A stretch of 7,682 bases of DNA from Allobrachymonas sp. (GTDB taxonomy: Bacteria; Pseudomonadota; Gammaproteobacteria; Burkholderiales; Burkholderiaceae_C). Below, in pieces: positions 5,159 to 7,682 of this stretch. The stretch covers positions 1-7,682 of the forward strand of contig JAAUOI010000141.1 of NCBI GenBank assembly GCA_012036375.1. The letters run 5' to 3'. The stretch's first letter is position 1, and each line of letters starts with the position of its first letter. The position numbers and the translations under genes were made by a program. The notes under the pieces are model-generated. The model ran no database searches, was not told where the DNA came from, and was given only the letters and a program-made list of their open reading frames with translations.

Positions 5159-6238
5159 ATGGAAAATCTAGACATATTGGTTTTGCGCCAACTGCGCGAT
5201 TGGCGCTTGGCTGGTAAGAAGGCGCTGTTGGCCACCGTGGTGCGCACTTGGGGTTCGTCGCCTCGGCCTGTGGGGTCGATCATGGCTTTGTGCGAAACGG
5301 GGCAAGTGGTGGGCTCGGTGTCAGGGGGTGCATTGAGGATGATTTGATTGATCGTTACACCAAAGCCTATGCAGGATCTGCGAATCGCGAAGGCGTGAAG
5401 GAGATTCCGTCTGGCGCGCCGCAGTTCATCAAATACGGCATCAGCGCCGATGAAGCGCATCAGTTTGGGCTGCCTTGTGGGGGCACGCTGGAGTTGCTGC
5501 TGGAGTTTGATCCTGATGCCTCTTTGCTCTCGGATTTGGTGAAGGCGCTCGAAGCAGGGCGCTTGATGCTGCGCAAGGTGGATTTGGCGACGGGCTGGGT
5601 CGACGCAAACCCCCAGCACCGCGCCGCAAGAGTTGGCCGTCGATGCGCAGCAGCTCGTCAACACGTTTGGCCCCGAATACCGCATGCTGCTGATTGGCGC
5701 GGGGCAACTCGCTGAATACTTGGCCACGATGGCATTGTTTAACGGCTTTGCCGTGACAGTTTGCGATCCACGCGATGAATACCGTGGCAACTGGGGCGTG
5801 GCGCAGGCCAAGCTCGTCACAGAGATGCCCGACGATGTGGTCAAAGCCTTCGCGCCAGATCGCCGCAGCTGCATCATCGCGCTCACGCATGATCCGAAGT
5901 TGGATGATTTGGCTTTACTCGAGGCGCTTGGCAGCGAAGCGTTTTATATCGGCGCGATTGGCAGCCGGCGAAACAATGCGCTGCGCCATGCGCGGATGAA
6001 AGAGCATTTTGAGCAAACCGATGAGAGCTTGGCACGGCTGCGTGGGCCGATTGGCATTTATATCGGCAGCAAGATGCCCAGCGAAATTGCAGTCAGCATC
6101 ATGGCTGAAGTTCTAGCCGTGAAGAACGGCGTGAAGCTGCCGCGCGAGATGGAAGTGGCCTTGGCCAAAGATGAATTGGAGATTGCACCGCAACAGGCTG
6201 AGGATGCGCTGGTGTGCCAGCGTGTGAGCCGATTTTGA
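5159..6238 (+). CDS. xdhC: XdhC-family molybdoenzyme maturation protein (two compensating frameshifts)
   Basis: About 359 residues after joining three segments. The N-terminal XdhC/CoxI domain shows LLATVVRTWGSSPRPVGS (23-40) and GSVSGGCIEDDL (about 52-63). The C-terminal domain has the Rossmann motif LLIGAGQLAEYLA (about 178-190), CDPRDEYRGNWG, and later YIGAIGSRR and GPIGIYIGSKMPSEIAVSIMAEVLAVK, all XdhC hallmarks. The first shift is one G missing in the 5324-5328 run (restores GGCIEDDL); the second is one extra C in the 5610-5614 run (restores VDANPSTAPQELAVDAQQ). Family knowledge: XdhC binds Mo cofactor, promotes its sulfuration and delivers it to xanthine-dehydrogenase-type enzymes. No such enzyme is in the window; the metal-pterin enzyme present is the AOR. 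ATG 5159 fits the family N-terminus (MENLDILVLRQLRDW) but has no convincing ribosome site and lies 13 nt after the reconstructed PIN stop. Confidence 0.88.
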
Positions 6239-6253
6239 GGTGTTTTAGGGCGG

Positions 6254-6297
6254 TAGCCGGCGTAAAATATGAGCGGAATGCTATGAATAAGATAGTA
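6254..6297 (+). repeat. Interspersed repeat, copy 2 (intergenic)
   Basis: TAGCCGGCGTAAAAT is identical to 921-935, followed by a diverged part with a small stem (CTAT against ATAG). About 35 of 44 positions match copy 1. It starts 15 nt after the xdhC stop. Confidence 0.65.
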
Positions 6298-6470
6298 AAA
6301 CACAAGGCGTTACCAGCCCATACCCTGCCGATAAGCCGCGCACTGGCTCGCAGGTGACAGCTTGCCTTGATCGCGGAGTATGCTGTTGAGCTTTCTGCGT
6401 AAAATCGTTGAATAGAACGCTCGTGCTTTTTCTGCGGTGTGCAGATCAAGCGTTTCAGAATTTATCTTGA

Positions 6471-6475
6471 AAGGA
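6471..6475 (+). promoter_or_regulatory. Ribosome binding site for the hydratase/dehydrogenase gene
   Basis: AAGGA (within GAAAGGA) lies 6 nt before ATG 6482 and selects this start over an in-frame upstream codon at 6437. Confidence 0.8.
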
Positions 6476-6481
6476 CTGCAC

Positions 6482-7682
6482 ATGTCATCTGATAACTCAG
6501 CCCAATACAAAGTGCATGGCGATGTGGCCGTGATTACGCTGAACAACCCGCCGGTGAACGGTTTGGGGCTTTCCACCCGCGTCGGTATTGCTGCGGGGCT
6601 GGCCAGGGCGCAGTTGGACGATCAGGTCAAGGCCATTGTGATCACCGGGGCGGGCAAAGCCTTCTCGGGCGGCGCAGACATCAAAGAATTTGGCACGGAT
6701 CGCGCCATTGCCGAGCCGAACTTACTCAGCCTGATTTTGAGCTGCGAGAACGCTGGCAAAGTGACGGTGGCGGCGGTGCATTCGGTGTGCATGGGCGGTG
6801 GCTTAGAGTTGGCGCTGGGTTGCCACTACCGCGTGGCCGCGCCGGGCACGAAGGTGGCGCTGCCTGAAGTCAAGCTGGGCTTGATCCCTGGCGCAGGTGG
6901 CACGCAGCGCTTGCCGCGCGTGCTGGGCGTGGAGCATGCGCTCAATATGATCGTGAGCGGTGAGCCAGTGAATGCAGAGATGCTGGCGATGGCTCCGGGG
7001 CAGAAGTTGTTTGACAAGCTGTCAAAGAGCGCTGAGACAGTGCTTGATGAAGCTATTGAATTGGCTCGTGAGAAAGCGGCAGCGCATGCCAAGACGGCAG
7101 CGCCTTCCCGCTGGTGCGCAATCTGCCTTGTAAGCATTCGCTGGGCGATGCGTATTTTCAGTTTGCTCGCAATATGGTTAAGGGCATGGCCAAGGGCTTT
7201 CCAGCGCCACTCAAATGTGTCGATGCTGTGGAGGCTGCGACGAAGAAGAAATTCAACGAGGGAATGGCTTTTGAACGCGAGATTTTCGTTAATCTGATCT
7301 GGTCGCCAGAAGGCCGGGCGCTGCGGCATTTGTTCCTCGCTGAACGTGCAGCAAGCAAGATTGCCGATGTGCCGGAAGATACGCCTAAGCGCGAAATCAA
7401 GAGTGTGGCCGTGATCGGCGCGGGCACGATGGGCGGCGGCATTGCGATGAACTTCTTGAATGCTGGCATTCCCGTGAAGATGCTTGAATTGAAACAAGAA
7501 GCGCTCGATAAAGGCATTGGCATCATGCGCAAGAATTACGAAGCGCAGGTCAAAAAGGCAAGCATCAAGCAGGACCAAGGCCATTGATGAGCGCATGGGT
7601 ATGCTCTCCACGACGTGAGCTACGACGGTTTGAAAGATGCTGATCTCGTGATCGAAGCGGTGTTTGAAGACATGGGCGTGAA
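6482..7682 (+). CDS. Enoyl-CoA hydratase/isomerase - 3-hydroxyacyl-CoA dehydrogenase, FadJ/FadB-like (3' end outside window; three frameshifts)
   Basis: N-terminal ~400 residues of a multifunctional beta-oxidation protein (family about 700). Crotonase domain: GAGKAFSGGADIKEF (56-70) and CMGGGLELALG (103-113) form the oxyanion hole, with likely catalytic Glu109 and Glu129 (PEVKLGLIPGAGGTQRLPR). A linker with FARNMVKGMAKGFPAPLKCV follows, then the NAD-binding motif IGAGTMGGGIAMNFLNAGIP (about 7415-7470). It hydrates enoyl-CoA and oxidises 3-hydroxyacyl-CoA in the cytoplasm. Three single-base shifts break it: a deletion near 7097-7102 (restores the frame into FPLVRNLPCKHSLGD), an extra C at 7575-7576 (restores DKAIDERMGMLSTT), and a deletion near 7615 (restores TTLSYDGLKDADLVIEAVFED). 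After these the frame is open to the edge. The role could be fatty acid or aromatic acyl-CoA oxidation; I cannot separate FadJ, FadB or PaaH-type from this part. It is separated from xdhC by 243 nt and is probably a separate unit. Confidence 0.88.

Larger units (their letters stand above)
6239..6481. other. Intergenic region with no + strand gene
   Basis: A 243-nt gap between xdhC and the hydratase/dehydrogenase gene. It contains the second copy of the interspersed repeat (6254-6297) and, at its end, a ribosome site. No intrinsic terminator with stem and T-run is evident, and I could not support a good -35/-10 pair. On the minus strand an open frame reads through 6460-6310 (ending LSPASQCAAYRQGMGW); it may be the C-terminal remnant of a lost gene, but I do not recognise it. 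Confidence 0.5.

Noticed and set aside
4772..5347. An apparent 191-residue PIN-XdhC fusion protein
   Set aside because: The fusion arises from a missing G near 5114 that removes the natural PIN stop at 5143-5145; it also starts inside the PIN domain and ends at the xdhC frameshift.
5098..5886. A 262-residue open frame on the minus strand
   Set aside because: It lies wholly opposite xdhC and the PIN 3' end, whose protein motifs are clear; it shows no family signature and is a G+C-rich shadow frame.
6386..6414. Possible promoter (TTGAGC and a weak -10) before the hydratase/dehydrogenase gene
   Set aside because: The -10 candidate matches consensus poorly at the right spacing, so I could not support it.
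6826..7611. A 261-residue open frame on the minus strand
   Set aside because: It is the complement of the hydratase/dehydrogenase gene, with no recognisable motif and no independent start signals.
698..7682. Programmed ribosomal frameshifting as the explanation of the broken genes
   Set aside because: Shifts occur in both directions, in five unrelated genes and without slippery heptamers followed by structures; error or decay is simpler.

Overview
The window looks like chromosomal DNA from a betaproteobacterium, most likely Burkholderiales/Comamonadaceae-like. The reasons are the style of the proteins (a fused hydratase/3-hydroxyacyl-CoA dehydrogenase, a long XdhC, a tungsten aldehyde oxidoreductase followed by a flavoprotein) and the short interspersed repeats between genes. 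The taxonomic call is inference. All recognisable genes are on the + strand.

Layout: (1) 1-2311 holds part of an aldehyde:ferredoxin-oxidoreductase-type (AOR) cluster: the C-terminal part of the tungsten/Fe-S catalytic subunit, a FAD/NAD(P) oxidoreductase resembling the AorC flavin subunit of Aromatoleum-type AOR, and a MoaD/ThiS-like ubiquitin-fold protein ending in Gly-Gly. A 99-residue protein of unknown function follows (2482-2781). (2) 2795-5145 is an accessory islet. It has a sigma70-like promoter with an overlapping palindrome, a RelE/HigB-like toxin and Xre antitoxin pair, then an Xre-ImmA/IrrE-type metallopeptidase whose stop codon overlaps the start of a DUF4411-like PIN-domain gene. 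(3) 5159-6238 is a long XdhC-family molybdoenzyme maturation protein starting only 13 nt after the PIN gene. (4) 6239-6481 is an intergenic region with an interspersed repeat. (5) 6482 to the window end is the N-terminal part of a trifunctional enoyl-CoA hydratase/3-hydroxyacyl-CoA dehydrogenase.

How the parts fit together: the AOR genes would make an aldehyde-oxidising (or carboxylate-reducing) enzyme with a flavin subunit for NAD(P) coupling, and the MoaD-like protein fits cofactor synthesis. XdhC is also a pterin-cofactor maturation factor, so the toxin-antitoxin/ImmA-PIN islet may have been inserted inside or beside a metal-pterin gene cluster. The islet, especially 3521-5145, is visibly richer in A+T than its flanks.

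A dominant oddity is that five consecutive long genes (flavoprotein, ImmA, PIN, XdhC, FadJ-like) are broken by single-base indels, nine in total, mostly in short homopolymers. One of these genes also carries an in-frame amber codon at a conserved-looking Trp position. The flanking frames join into normal-looking family members, so base-calling error in the assembly is the simplest explanation. Genuine decay cannot be excluded from the sequence alone. I give these genes their reconstructed full extents.
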